From the NCBI GenBank assembly GCA_002049455.2, contig KV918947.1:1-64000 (forward strand): DNA of 64,000 nt. The letters are read 5' to 3'. The notes beneath the pieces were generated by a model that made no database searches, had not been told where the DNA came from, and saw nothing but the letters and a program-made list of their open reading frames with translations. Position 1 is the stretch's first letter, and each line of letters starts with the position of its first letter. The DNA is from Porphyra umbilicalis (lineage: Eukaryota > Rhodophyta > Bangiophyceae > Bangiales > Bangiaceae). A program made the translations under genes and the position numbers. Shown in pieces: positions 33,285 to 44,005 of the stretch.

Positions 33285-34312
33285 TCACAACCCAATCCGA
33301 CACATGCGGGCGACCAGCCCACACAGCTGCGCGGGCGAGGCGACCCCCCCCGCGACGCGCGCGTGCGTCAGCCCAATGGCGCGGAGGACGTCGAGTTTCA
33401 CGTCCTCGGCCAAGTCCGCCGCCTTGGTCACCCGAAAGAGCACCTGCACGATATCCACGGGCGCGTAGCCGCCGCGCACGAGGCGCATCAGCACCCCCGT
33501 CGCGGCGTCCACATCCCGCGCCACCGCCGCGGCGAGGATCTCCGCCGCCATCCCCGGGTGCGGCACGTCGCACACCTTGAGCACCCCCGCCTTGGTGACC
33601 GCCCCAAACCCATTGACCGTCGCTTGCAAGCCGTTGAGGGCGACGCGCATGTCCCCGTCGGCCGTAAACACGACCGCCGCGGCGCCCTCCTCGTCCATCG
33701 TTAGGCCCTCGGCGGCGGCGACGCGGCGCACGCGCGCAAGCACCTGCGCGTCGGTCAGCCGCGCAAAGCGGACGACCGCGCAGCGGCTCTGGATCGGCTC
33801 AATGATGCGGCCCGACAGGTTGCACGCGAGCGCAAAGCGCGTCGTTGACGAGTAGACCTCCATGGTGCGCCGCAGCGCCTGCTGCGCCGCCTCGGTCATG
33901 CTGTCCGCCTCGTCGAGGAGGACGAGCTTGTGGCGCCCCGCGGGGAGCGTCAACTTTTTCTGCGCAAACGCCTTGATCGCCGACCGCACCGTCTCAATCC
34001 CCCGATCGTCCGACGCGTTGAGTTCGAGGACCGCCTCGCGGAGGAGGGCGGCGTCGCCGCCGAGGCACTCGCGCGCGAGCGCGAGGACGGCCGTCGTTTT
34101 GCCAACGCCGGGGCTGCCGGCGAGGAGGAGGTTGGGCATGTTGCCCTCCCGCGCAATGACGGCGAGGCGGGCGAGGACGGGCTCGTTGCCGACAATGTCG
34201 GCGAGCACCGTCGGGCGGTACTTTTCGACCCAGGGGAGCTCGTACTTCGTCGCCGTGGCGGGGGGGGGGGGGGGGGGGCGGCCGGCGCCACCGCCTCGAT
34301 TTCCATGTCCAT
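33285..34312 (-). CDS. RFC2: replication factor C small subunit (RFC2 / yeast Rfc4 type)
   Basis: An AAA+ ATPase subunit of the RFC clamp loader, which places PCNA on DNA. The conserved part begins KYELPWVEKYRP (RFC box II, about 34233-34200), then IVGNEPVLARL, the Walker A GSPGVGKTT, LELNASDDRG, Walker B LVLLDEADSM, the sensor/arginine-finger region EPIQSRCAVVRF, and FTADGDMRVALNGLQ. It ends ARMCRIGL, matching the family end. Identity to animal RFC2 in wording such as GRHKLVLLDEADSMTEAAQQA and AQQALRRTMEVYS is high, so RFC2 rather than RFC4/5 is likely. The probable start is the ATG at 34312 (MDMEIEAVAPAAP). That frame joins the conserved frame only across a 19-base G run (34260-34278 on the plus strand), so the N-terminus is uncertain. 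Confidence 0.95.
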
Positions 34313-34324
34313 GGCCGCCAGGGA

Positions 34325-34383
<59 letters not shown>

Positions 34384-34795
34384 CGTCGCCAAGCCCGCCG
34401 ACGAGGCGCCGCGGAGGCGGGATGCGACCCGCCGAGGGGGCACGCCGACGCAACGACGGCGGGCAGCAGCGTCAGGGGGTGGAGCGGCGGTGACGAGGTT
34501 CACTGGCCGGGGGTGACGCAGCGGGCGAGCAGCAGCAGCGGCGGGTGGCGTCGAGGACGACGCGGGTGGACGCAGACGAGGCCACGACCGAGGCGCCGCG
34601 GGAACGCGGCGCCGCGCAGCCGTCGGCGCGCGGGCCGAGGCAACGGCGGTGCGCACTACTTTGGCAGCCGAGTTTCCCGCCAATCTTGTTACACAGAGGT
34701 AGCCGCCCCGTAGATGTCCTATCCGGCACATCCCACTGCCGTCTAAAAAGGGAGGCTACAGAGGACGCAAAATACAGTACGATTGTTGCCGGCAA
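34313..34795. other. RFC2 upstream region with (CCG)n microsatellite
   Basis: A (GCC)n run of about 57 bases occupies 34326-34383, directly upstream of the proposed RFC2 start. The rest is GC-rich without a gene. The promoter of RFC2 should be here. Confidence 0.6.
34326..34383. repeat. (CCG)n microsatellite
   Basis: About 19 uninterrupted CCG/GCC triplets just upstream of the RFC2 start codon. It could be in the 5' untranslated leader or encode a poly-Gly/Ala extension. Confidence 0.9.
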
Positions 34796-34797
34796 TA

Positions 34798-35467
34798 GAG
34801 AGCGTCGGCAAGTTGGGCGTGGGTATTAAATGTGGGTAGAATGTGGGTCGCCGACCCACGTCGGGTGTACCCACATCTTACCCACATTTAGCGTCGGCAA
34901 GTGGCCAAATAACGGTCGACACGATTTGAGCTCTCCACATCTACCGCAACGGCACAGCAGCGACCTCTGTGCGAGCAACACCTTCCAATTGACCTCCACC
35001 CCCAGCACCATCACCCCTTCCCCCTTGGGGAAACGCCCCGGCGGACCATATGACATGGCGACGGTCGATGGAGATGGGATACAGTGGGCATAGTGCGAGT
35101 TTTGGATGGAGGGGCGCCGGCAGTTAAGGGCGTGGGGGGGGGGGGGGGTGACGGCATCGGGGGGGGTATGGTGCCTGTTGACAAGGGCAGCTTGTATGAT
35201 GGTGCAAGATGATGCGCCTTGTCGATACACCCAAAACTGGAGACACAAGCACCCGTGGTGGGCGCCAAGCCCGGGCTGAGACGAGCGGTGGTGGCACAAT
35301 TAGCGCCACGTGTGTGGCCACGTGGTCTTCACAGACCGGTATTTGGCGTGGGTCGGATGACCCAGATAGCCACAAATGGGTTCCAAATGTGGGTAAGGTC
35401 TGCTACGTGGCAGGAAACGTGTCCTCGATCCACGCCGCCGACCCACATTTGACTTGCCGACGCTCTC
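34798..35467. mobile_element. MITE with TA duplication and GTGGGT-rich ends
   Basis: The ends read GAGAGCGTCGGCAAGT from both sides, flanked by TA at 34796-34797 and 35468-35469. Inside both ends are several TGTGGGT / ACCCACA words in both orientations around small palindromes (GGGTCGCCGACCC). The length is 670 bp. It is non-coding, and Tc1/mariner-like by its TA target. Confidence 0.85.
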
Positions 35468-35788
35468 TAATCTTGTTGCGCTTCCCACAAGAAGTGGACA
35501 CTCGAGAGCATGTCGATTGCCAGATAACGCGGTCTAATTGGTTGAGACGGCAGTGCCATGTCTATGGCATGGGGAATCTGCAGGATGTAGCTCGTTTGCA
35601 CCAATAGCGGGCCAGTGTACCTGGAAGGGGCCAGGCCACGTGTCTCCGGTAACCCCCAAATTGAGCTAACTGGCACCGATTTCTCCAACTTGGTCGTTGC
35701 AACAGCCGTGCTGGCCACCTGTCTACGAACTTCTACTTCACCTACACGCTTCCCACTTCACTCCGCCCTGTTCCCCCTGCACCCGATA

Positions 35789-36361
35789 ATGTCCCTAACT
35801 CGTGTTCGTCCCATTGGTGTCACCACACCGCCCAACAATGACGCGGGACGCCGGAATGGGCGGAGATCTCCGGGCGGGGCCTCCTCTGGGGCGTCGTCGT
35901 CCCCGTCGACGGACCCCGTTGCGCGGGCCCGCGAGCTGTTTCCCGCCTTAGCTGGTAAAAACCGAGTTGCTCAACGTCGCTGAAGGAAACAGCCTCAACA
36001 GACAGCCCTTCGGTTCAGGCGCTTGTTCCCGAACAAGCCCTCAACAAAGGCGATTCTGTTCCAGTCCCGTTCGGACGCACGGACCTGGATCGCAAGATTT
36101 CGAAAGAAACGGGCGGATCAGCAGAGGGAAGCGGCCGCGACCGCCTTGATTAGCAGCCCAACCAAAAACGGCATAGTCAGAAAGTATGCAGTCCCTGCAC
36201 GAAAGTTCTCGCAGCCAGGTTTCAAATTACATGTGCTGATTCGCTGTCGTGCTGACCGTCGGACCAACAGAAAGCGCCTCCCCGTTGCATCCACACGAAA
36301 AAAAAATATTCTTTTTATTGGGAGCTACAAACACACGCCTCAATGTGCCGACCCAAACTGA
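35789..36361 (+). CDS. possible two-exon gene of unknown family
   Basis: The ATG at 35789 starts MSLTRVRPIGVTTPP, followed by a Ser/Gly-rich stretch and DPVARARELFPALAG. A donor GTAAAA follows that Gly. A second protein-like frame starts near 36040: ILFQSRSDARTWIARFRKKR, DQQREAAATALISSP, VRKYAVPARKFSQPGFKLH. It is basic and runs until an AT-rich tract at 36300. The two pieces could be exons of one small basic protein, perhaps transposon-derived. The acceptor site is not fixed. Confidence 0.3.
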
Positions 36362-37768
36362 AGCAGACACATACACGTCAAAAGTACCATATAGCGACAC
36401 GTAGTGCCCAAGAGAAGTAACAAAGCACACGCTGGAGAAAGGAGCATGTCAGCGCGTCCGTGGTCACACCGGTCAACTTGTTCCTCAAGAGAAAACGCCA
36501 TGACGCCACGTGCGGGAAAAGGGACAGCTGCGTCACCGTTCCACGGTCTTGTGGCAAGAAGTAGTCAGCACAAGTGGAGGGGGAGGGAGGGGAGGAAGGG
36601 GAAGGTATGCGGGGGCGCGGGGGGGGTGCATGCGAGCGCGGAGAGGGAGACAGCGAACGTACGGTGGGCGCAGGAGGAGCGCGCTCGGAGACGACGCATT
36701 CACCAAGCGGTTGGGAAGGCAAGGTTGGGGTGATAGGCTACCAGGGAGGGAGAGGGAGAGAGCAAGAGTGAGAGAGGGTGGGGGAGGAGGGAGGGGTAGC
36801 GTGCAGTCAGACAGGTGGCGCTGACGTCCGTCTGACTTTCAAGTCGAAGACGGGCACATGTGAGGTGGGTGGCTGCGAGCGTGAGGTGGAAGGCGGCCAT
36901 GCAGCTGCCTGTCGCACTGAGGTCTCGGTGGGAGACTGCTCAGCCGTCGACCTTGTGAGAACACGGACGAAACTACGCATTTGTTTTGAGTTGCTTTCAG
37001 AAGGCAGACAGTCCTGGACATCTGCATTTAAGTTTCTGCTGGAAGCCGTCTAAGCTTCCCCATTCTCGTTCTTCTTGGTTTTTTCACGGATGTCTGCCGT
37101 TACTCGAACCATGTCCTGGCACGTGCCTGGACCTCCCACGAGAGAGGGCAACAGCGGCGCCGAACAGAATCGCAATCCGTTCGGGCTTTGTTGCCCGAAC
37201 AGGGGGCGCAACAGATGAGCGTTTGTTTGCCTGTTCCCGAACAATCCTTTCCGTTCGGCCTCCTGTCGGCCTGCACCCTGCAGCGACGAACTACTTGCGG
37301 CTGTCCCTGGCCTGACGCGCAAGAGGGCGCGCACAGATGGAGGAGGTTGTGTGGTCGTTCGGGCGCAGAGCGCTGCGCGGCACTGCGGGCTGCACCAGGC
37401 GTGGTCCGCCACGGGGCCAACTTGACGCGCTGTTCAGCTTCAGGGCTGTTGCGATACCCACACCACCCCCACTTGCTGGCGTCGGAGCGACCGGACAGGC
37501 GTCCAGTCAGCAGGGCGGGAGGCCCCACAGGACTGCGCCGACTTGGACAAACCGGCGTGATCGCACGGTGATGCGCCATCCGGAATCGGGATACACACGA
37601 GACCGGCCTGGAATGGTCTTTTGGGAGCTGGCCCCTTCTAGGTACATTACACGTGGCACGCCGATATGCCGGCCGCTCCTACAGAAAGAAAACTGGTTGA
37701 AGAGCAGAACAAAGCATACCATCAGAATGAGCACACTCTGCGCTTTATCATGATGTGTTTATTCTTCT
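36362..37768. other. no gene seen
   Basis: No supported gene. A purine-rich stretch (GGGAGGGAGAGGGAGAGAGC-like) lies at 36570-36790. Around 37155-37260 there are several inverted GTTCGGG / CCCGAAC words (for example TTCGGGCTTTGTTGCCCGAA) that suggest the interior of a decayed repeat. Confidence 0.5.
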
Positions 37769-37770
37769 TA

Positions 37771-37899
37771 TTGTGCTTCTCACAAAAACTGGACCTCCGT
37801 GCATCAGCTTCCGTTGCAAAATCACTGTTTCATTGGCTTAGGGGGCGGTTCATGATGCTGAAGCGGATGTTGCGGATCCAGTTTTTGTAAGAAGCACAA
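37771..37899. mobile_element. 129-bp MITE with TA duplication
   Basis: TIRs of about 24 bp (TTGTGCTTCTCACAAAAACT on the left, one mismatch to the inverted right end) are flanked by TA at 37769-37770 and 37900-37901. It is too short to code for anything. Confidence 0.85.
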
Positions 37900-38204
37900 T
37901 ATATGACCTCGGGAACGCCGTCGGCTGTGGGGGTGGCCCGTTTTTGGGGCAAATAGACTACCGACAACAGACCGCAGGCTCCTGAAGATGCCTTGAATGC
38001 TCCTCGGTCGTGTCGCGTCCACCCCCTCCCATCGCCATCCGGCCAGCAGACAGCGCATCGACGTCACGCTCACGCGGCGTTGCGCGCGTGTTGCCGGTTG
38101 CACCGCTGACGGTTGGAAGGGGCGGCGCACGCACGGGCCGCCGCTGGTGCCCCCACGCGGACGAGAATCCCGTGACGTCTCCAGGACCGAACGCGGGCGC
38201 ATAA

Positions 38205-38756
38205 GAGCGTCTCCACCAATGGCTCCAACCGTCCAAAGAGCCAAACGTGGCACCGTTTGGCCGTTTGGACGGTTGGAGCACTGGTGGCTGGGATCCGCTC
38301 CAAAACTAGGGTGTGACGGGGCTGTGACGGCCCAAAAATAGACCGGTTCACATTTTCTAATCCCTTAGTGCATCTCGTGGTGGCCTCGCGGGATCGCCCT
38401 TCTTTTGGAGCTTGAACGGCAGCGCCACTCCAAACAGGCCTGTTTGGAGACGCCCCGAGTCGTTTGGCCAACCCCTGGTTCCCTGTTCGAACCACGAAAG
38501 CCAATGGAAAGCGTGACCCGTGGCTTGCAGACAGTTGCGAGACGATCTGGCAGTCATGGAGATTCTCTGTAGTGCATCTGTGGGAATACTGGCGTGCCAC
38601 AAAAGAGGCCCACCGCCAGAGACGTCGAGACGAGCCCAAGTTTGAGACGTGATCTGCTTAGTTTTGGCTCTGCGTTTGGAGAGCCAGTGACAGCACCACA
38701 CGTTGTGCACACGTGGCCGTTGGGTTGGACGGTTGGCTCCATTGGTGGAGATGCTC
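38205..38756. mobile_element. Tourist-like (Harbinger-type) MITE with TAA duplication
   Basis: The ends read GAGCGTCTCCACCAATGG (left) and, inverted, GAGCATCTCCACCAATGG (right). The following CTCCAACCGTCCAA and GAGCCAACCGTCCAA are near-copies. TAA flanks it at 38202-38204 and 38757-38759. GAGCATCTCC ends with a TAA/TTA target are characteristic of Tourist/PIF-Harbinger MITEs. An internal palindrome with CCGTTTGGACGGTTGGAGC lies at 38255-38280. The length is 552 bp. Confidence 0.9.
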
Positions 38757-38759
38757 TAA

Positions 38760-39187
38760 TGAGCGTCGGTGGGGGCGCGCGCCCCTTGGCGAGTTGGTCA
38801 TCGAGACCTCTCTTGCCCCCCCCCCCCCCCCCCCGCACCGATGCCTCGCGAAACGCACCCGAGCGGCATGACTGGCCGACGAGGCGGCCGCCGCCGCCGC
38901 CGTCGCCGCCACGGCCCGCCCGCACCGCCGAGTCGGCGAGGCGGCAGTGGCGGCCACGGAGGCTTTTATGGAAAGCACCGTGACGGAGCGAGGATCTTGT
39001 GCCAAGAAAGTCCAGCGTGATCCCCCGTTTTTTTCTGCCCACGATAAGCCTTTATTGTTTTTGACCTGCATGAAATCTGCTGGTAAAGTGTTGCAGGTCG
39101 CTGCCGGACCCCTGTTGCAGCGCACATTTTCTGCGCCGGGTCTGTGGAAACCTGCAACTGCGCTGCACTAACTTTAGTAGTGTCTCC
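38760..39187. other. no gene seen
   Basis: Contains a 21-24-base C run (38814-38834 or so) and (GCC)n-like sequence at 38884-38915. No gene. Confidence 0.5.
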
Positions 39188-39438
39188 AGTGTATATTCCC
39201 CTGAGGGGAACATTTGATCCTCTGAGGATCAATTGTTCCTCATATGGGGCATCTTAGAAAAGAACCTTCCTGACGTCCGTTTTGTTTTTTTTCGACACAG
39301 GCGAACGTAGCGTGCCCGTCTTACCCGTCGGACCGTCCAAGGGCACCTGAGAGCACCAAAACGTGCACGGTAAGGAAGAGAGATTTTTTTTCGCGTAAGT
39401 AGGATCAATTAATCCTGAAGATCAGGGGAATATACACT
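39188..39438. mobile_element. short MITE with AGTGTATATTCCCCTGA ends
   Basis: The 17-base ends AGTGTATATTCCCCTGA (39188-39204) and TCAGGGGAATATACACT (39422-39438) are perfect inverted copies. The hexamer TAGTAG occurs just outside both ends (39175-39180 and 39438-39443), but on the left there are seven extra bases between it and the repeat. The target duplication is therefore doubtful. The length is about 250 bp; it is non-coding and rich in GATCAA/TTGATC words. Confidence 0.75.
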
Positions 39439-39443
39439 AGTAG

Positions 39444-40900
39444 CGCAAGTCTTTACCATCAAGTCTGCTGCAGAATGACTCTAACTACTTCCTCTGGGTG
39501 AAAACGAGATAACTCCGCACGACCTCGAAATTAGACCAGCGTTCAGCAGAAGAACAGCAGAGCTGAGCATCGTCCCAGCAGCAGAGAATGAGCAGAAAAC
39601 ATGCGTGCCGATCTGCCAGATCTCTGTTCAACCAGCAGGCTGCCAGCACAAAATGGCCCGACCTGCAGCCATTTGGCAGACTGTGGAGATCCTGCAACAG
39701 CCTGCAACACGGAATCAGCAGATCGGTAAGGCACACGGTCTCAGCCCCACTGCGCTGTTGGGCAGGCAGTCCGCCTTCAGGCAGACAGGCGGGCAATCTG
39801 CGATGGCAACATTGCGTTCCATTCCTCCAGGATGAGCTCAGACTTGTGTAAGTTGATCCTGCCAGAAAATAAGTTCAACAGGTGGACCATAAATGTGTTC
39901 GCAGTCCACATTCCCCGTTCTCTTGGCGCGTGTGGTGCGTTCTTCGGCCCAGTTATATCCACTGTGGATGTAACCTTGACGGACTTAACCGAAAAATGAC
40001 TGTATGGGGCACCGCCACGAGCATAGGATCACCTCGGCGGGGTGCAGCACTGCGGCGGTCTGTGCGGACGGCCGGATCTGTTTTTCTAGCAGGTACTTTT
40101 CTGAAAATGGATGATGTTGGTTTTTCTAGATTTTCATTACTCATCATTGCTTAATAGAGTCTAGGAAACCCATTCTCACCCATTTTCAACATGACGTTGC
40201 CAGAAGCTTCTCTTTTTTATTTGCCCCATTGGGGTTGCCGACATCCTGGGAGTCGAGGTTTTTTCTTTGGGGAGAAGGGGTCATCGGCGCCGGGGTCCGC
40301 TCACATCGCCTGACAAGCCGTACTGTACCCGAGTGGGTTTTGTTGGGGGGCGAGCGGGAACGTCGCGAGCGGGATCTCGACGCGTCCCGCGGGTCACCCC
40401 GCCGCTGGCCACTGCCATCGCCACCGCCACCGCACCCACAGCACCGCATTGTGCGTCGCATGAGAAAGGGGGCGGCCACGCGGCCGCTGTCAATGGTCGC
40501 TGCCCGCCCCCTGCCGGTGCGAGGGGGGGGAGTCTGAAGGGGCCCTGTCAGCCGACCGACGGTGCGATTTGATGGTGCGAGGATGGAGGGGGAAGCGTGG
40601 CGGCCGGACCCAGGAAACTGTCCGCACACGCACGAGGTGTGGAAGCGCCCTCCCAGCTTGGTCGCCACTGCCAGTTGTGCCGGTGGTCTGTGCCCCATGC
40701 ATGCCGTCCACGCGTCTCGACGACGGTTGCGTTGCACAAGTGGGTTTGAGGCGCGACTAGATACACGAAAAAAGTAGGAATATCAGTTGGATGCGGGAAG
40801 GGTACAGCCGTGACTGACATACAAGAATCAAAGACGCATCCAGTCGTCAAGCAAACAGTGAGAAAGACAATAGTGCCATACAACGCAAAAGCGTCGATGA
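39444..40900. other. no gene seen
   Basis: Repeated CAGCAG/CTGCAG-like words at 39550-39720 and otherwise unremarkable sequence with short frames. It includes the 3' flank of the zinc-finger gene at its right end. Confidence 0.5.
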
Positions 40901-40908
40901 GGTACTCC

Positions 40909-42426
40909 CTACAGCGGGACCTCAGCGGTCGGGTGCGAGCGTTCCACATGCCTGCGCATGTTGCCCTTCTCCGAGAACCGTTGCTCGCAGAAGTCGCACC
41001 CATGCAGCTTGAGGCCAATATGAATGGTTCGGTAGTGCTTGGTGCGGGTGCCGACGTGGCCGAAGGTCCGGCCACACATCTTGCATGAATAGGGGCGGAG
41101 CTTGGCGTGCACAGCGGCCTTGTGCTGCGTCAGGTCGTAGGCACGCTTGAAGCGGTGAGGGCAGTCAGAGCACACGTGCGTGCGCAGCGCGTCGTCGCCA
41201 TCTCCGTTGCTGCAACTGTCGCTGCCGCGGCCGCTGCGACAGCGGCCTTCGCTGGCACCGCCACTACCACCATCGTGCTCCCCGCCGTTGCCACCCACCG
41301 TGACATTGCATGCGCCGGGGTCGTCACGCCAGATGTCATCCACGTCGTCCACGAATCGGGCACGCCGCTTTCGCGAAAGCGGCTCCGCTCTGCCACCACC
41401 CTCTGGGTGTCCCAGCGCATAGCGCGCATCGACGTGCGACATGCCGCCGCCGACCAGCCCGTCCAAGCCCCAGCGGTAGCCGTACGTTCCAGCCAACGTC
41501 CGGTGTTCGGACGGCGGAGGGGGAGGCACGGCCAGCGTCGTGTCCCGAGGCCGCGGCGCCAGCACCGGGACGTCCCCCGCGGCAGGCGCCCCACCCCCTT
41601 CCTTTTCCGCCGAGCGTGCCGCACCCAGGCTGTGCGTGCCGTTCAGCACCGTGCTCCAATACTCCCGCCGCTGCTTCACATACGCAGGACCATGGCGCAC
41701 GTCTTTCTCAGAGCACACAGCGGGTAGACTGTCGCTTGCGCCCTCTGCACCCACAGCCTGCGTCACACTGCAAGCACGGCGGCCGACAAGGTCCGTTTCA
41801 GTCATAGCCAACGCCCGACACTCGTCCAACTCGGACCGCGTGAGGTAGAACGGCGTCTCGCCTGGGTCACCATCTGCGCGACGGCGCTTGGACAGCCGCA
41901 GCGGCAGCTCCAAGGAGGGTACCCGCGCCTGCGGCGGCGCCCGTAGTGGAGGGAGGTGGTTGTGCACAAGGCGGTCGCCCAATGCCGTCACCTCTACCGG
42001 TGGCGTCCAACGGATATCACCGTTGTTGCCCATGGGCAGCGGCGGCGGCGGCGCCATCGCCGGGTTCGGCGGCGCGACAGGCGACGTGGGCATATGATGA
42101 AGTATCCTCGCTTGGTGGAGCGCCGCGGAATACAGGGAACACGTAGGGAATATCTCGTAGACTTGCTGGGGCGAGACGACGGGCAGTGACGCGTCGGCTG
42201 CCGGCGGATGTGCCGTCAAAGAGGTTGCCAGAGTCGGCGTAAGCGGAGGTAGGATTGGCCGGAAGGCGCGGCTCTGTCGCGCAAGCGAAGCGTCGACACC
42301 GCCAGATGCCGGGGTGGGCGGGGAAAAAGGTGAAGAGGTAGAGGCCAGCCTCGGAAAGCAGAGCGCATCCCCGTCGGTGTGGGGACAAACAGGCGCCAGT
42401 GACGGGTGCGGCGTCCCACGTTCCAT
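40909..42426 (-). CDS. C2H2 zinc-finger protein (three fingers)
   Basis: A probable nuclear DNA-binding protein. The best-supported start is the ATG at 42426 (MERGTPHPSLAPVC, in GGCCATGGAA), giving 505 residues. The frame stays open upstream to about 42970 without another ATG, so a longer form is possible. The body is Pro/Ala-rich and disordered with basic LSKRRRADGDPGE. The C-terminus (about residues 415-500) has three tandem fingers: HVCSDCPHRFKRAYDLTQH..H, YSCKMCGRTFGHVGTRTKH..H and HGCDFCEQRFSEKGNMRRH..H, all with intact Cys and His ligands and TGEKP-like short linkers. It ends PTAEVPL. It has a single exon. No partner or target can be inferred. Confidence 0.85.
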   Translation of the reverse strand: MERGTPHPSLAPVCPHTDGDALCFPRLASTSSPFSPPTPASGGVDASLARQSRAFRPILPPLTPTLATSLTAHPPAADASLPVVSPQQVYEIFPTCSLYSAALHQARILHHMPTSPVAPPNPAMAPPPPLPMGNNGDIRWTPPVEVTALGDRLVHNHLPPLRAPPQARVPSLELPLRLSKRRRADGDPGETPFYLTRSELDECRALAMTETDLVGRRACSVTQAVGAEGASDSLPAVCSEKDVRHGPAYVKQRREYWSTVLNGTHSLGAARSAEKEGGGAPAAGDVPVLAPRPRDTTLAVPPPPPSEHRTLAGTYGYRWGLDGLVGGGMSHVDARYALGHPEGGGRAEPLSRKRRARFVDDVDDIWRDDPGACNVTVGGNGGEHDGGSGGASEGRCRSGRGSDSCSNGDGDDALRTHVCSDCPHRFKRAYDLTQHKAAVHAKLRPYSCKMCGRTFGHVGTRTKHYRTIHIGLKLHGCDFCEQRFSEKGNMRRHVERSHPTAEVPL

Positions 42427-43229
42427 GGCCAAAATCGACGGGGAAGCGTCACCGCCCAACGACGTTGTCGCCGGGACGGTAGGCAGAGCGGGAGGGTGAG
42501 CTGAGGCGGTACCGGTGGGGAGAGGGAGTGACGACGGCACGGCGACGGCGGTCGAGGAGGGGTCGGGGGGTGGCCACTTAAAAGGGGGACTGTCAGCGGC
42601 AAGGAAGCGGCTCGCTGCGGGTGCGACGGGCTGCGGCGGTGCCGGCACGCGACAGTGCCGGCTTGGGGGGCACCCCAGGCGCGCAGGGCAGCGACGAGAC
42701 GGCAGCCGGCGCGCACGGCACGGCGCGAGGGTGCGGGCGTGGCGAGCAGAGCCCGACACCGCGACCGTCACGGTGCGCGGGGCGGGTCTGCAACCGCGCA
42801 ATCGGGTGGAATTGGGGCACCCCCCCGAGGGAACGCCGCCAGCGGAGGCGGCCGTGGCGGCGTGGCGGCGTCCGATGAGGAAAGCCCCCCGCTTCCCACA
42901 CGCTCCCCACCTCAGGTCCTCCCTTCCCCCCCACTTCCCCCCCCCCCCCCCCCCGCTCAAACGACGGGCCACGTGCGCTCGCCGGTGCGATTCGAAGGCA
43001 CGATCCGCTGATCAGCCTCAGTCGCGCCTCCCGGGGCCGGCCAGCGCGACCAGGAGGACCCCTTTCGCAGTTCCTTTGGTCGGATGCGCCTGGTTCTCTA
43101 GCGACGATGAGAGCTGCGTCCGGCCGGGCCTCCGGCCCGGCCCGGGCACGCCGGGCCGGGCCAGGGTCCCAGCCAGATGGTGGCGGATGAGCACAAATCT
43201 GGGTCCGTGGGGTTTCTGGGTCTCCGACA
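42427..43229. other. upstream region of the zinc-finger gene, up to the KDZ element
   Basis: GC-rich, with an 18-19-base C run at about 42937-42955 and a strong GC palindrome built of GGGCCGG/CCGGCCC words at about 43112-43166. Part of an outer inverted repeat lies at 43055-43092. No gene beyond a possible N-terminal extension of the zinc-finger frame. Confidence 0.5.
43055..43092 (+). repeat. outer inverted repeat, left copy
   Basis: It includes GACCCCTTTCGCAGTTCCTT and continues TGGTCGGATGCGCC. An inverted copy with one mismatch lies at about 54194-54227. These copies lie outside the long KDZ terminal repeats, 135 bp from the left one and 430 bp from the right one. Confidence 0.75.
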
Positions 43230-43870
43230 GATCAGGACAGTCGACTGCAGTCCCGCTCTCTTGGGCGCCACCGTCGCCGATCGGCACCCCTCTGCACCCC
43301 TCCCCCACGGCGGGGGATCTGGGCGGTCGCCCACACGTCTGCCCGCCCGCACCACCCGCCACCCCTCTGCACCCCCCCCCACGGGGGGGGATCTGGGCGG
43401 TCGCGCACCCATCCGCCCGCCCGCACCGACCGCCACCCCTCTGCACCCCCCCCACGGGGGGGATCTGGGCGGTCGCGCGCCCATCCGCCCGCCCGCACCG
43501 ACCGCCACCCCTCTGTACCCCCCCCCACGCGGGGGGATCTGGGCGGTCGCCCACCCGTCCGCCCGCCCGCGCCCGCCGCCGTCGTCGGCCCCGTCGTCGT
43601 CGTCCGCGCCGCCGCCGTCGGCGGTGCTCCGCCCCCGCCGGCACGTCCGCCGGCACCGCCGCTGCCGCCGCGCTGCACGGCGGTCGCCCCCGCTCTCCCC
43701 GCCCCCCACACGCCGTCGACCGCCGTGCTGCGTGCGTGGGTCCGCGGGGGTGCTCGGCCACCGTCGGCGCTCCTCCATCCCCGCCGGCACGCCCACCGGC
43801 GCGCCTACCGGCACAACGGTCGGCTCCCCCCGCCGCATCGAGGTCGCTCCCCCTCCCCCCGCCCCACCGC
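43230..43870 (+). repeat. left terminal inverted repeat of the KDZ element
   Basis: About 640 bp, an inverted copy of 53105-53763. After a unique 35-50 bp end it contains four tandem units of 72-74 bp (GATCTGGGCGGTCGC at 43316, 43390, 43462 and 43536), each with a C-run/ACG/G-run palindrome and GCCACCCCTCTGCACC. A (CCG/GTCGTC)-rich part follows. The tandem subterminal units are probable transposase-binding sites. Confidence 0.85.
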
Positions 43871-44005
43871 CCCGTCGGCTCCGCGAGTTGCGTGCACACC
43901 GTTGCCGTTGCCGCCGGTTGTCCATGTGCCCTTGTGGTTTGCGACGCTCGGCGGCTCTCCCCGCCTCTCCGTTTGCGACGGGCGCTGCCGCTCTGCATTG
44001 GTCGC

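Noticed and set aside
37155-37260. A MITE suggested by GTTCGGG/CCCGAAC palindromes
   Set aside because: Several short inverted words exist, but no matching pair of termini with a target duplication could be defined.
42970-43015. tRNA-like words (GCGATTCGAAGGC) upstream of the zinc-finger gene
   Set aside because: No complete cloverleaf could be folded by eye; acceptor and D arms are missing.
42515-44005. A 500-residue N-terminal extension of the KDZ protease frame
   Set aside because: It would translate the transposon's terminal repeat and host flank and contains only Pro/Arg low complexity. The ATG at 44006 fits better.
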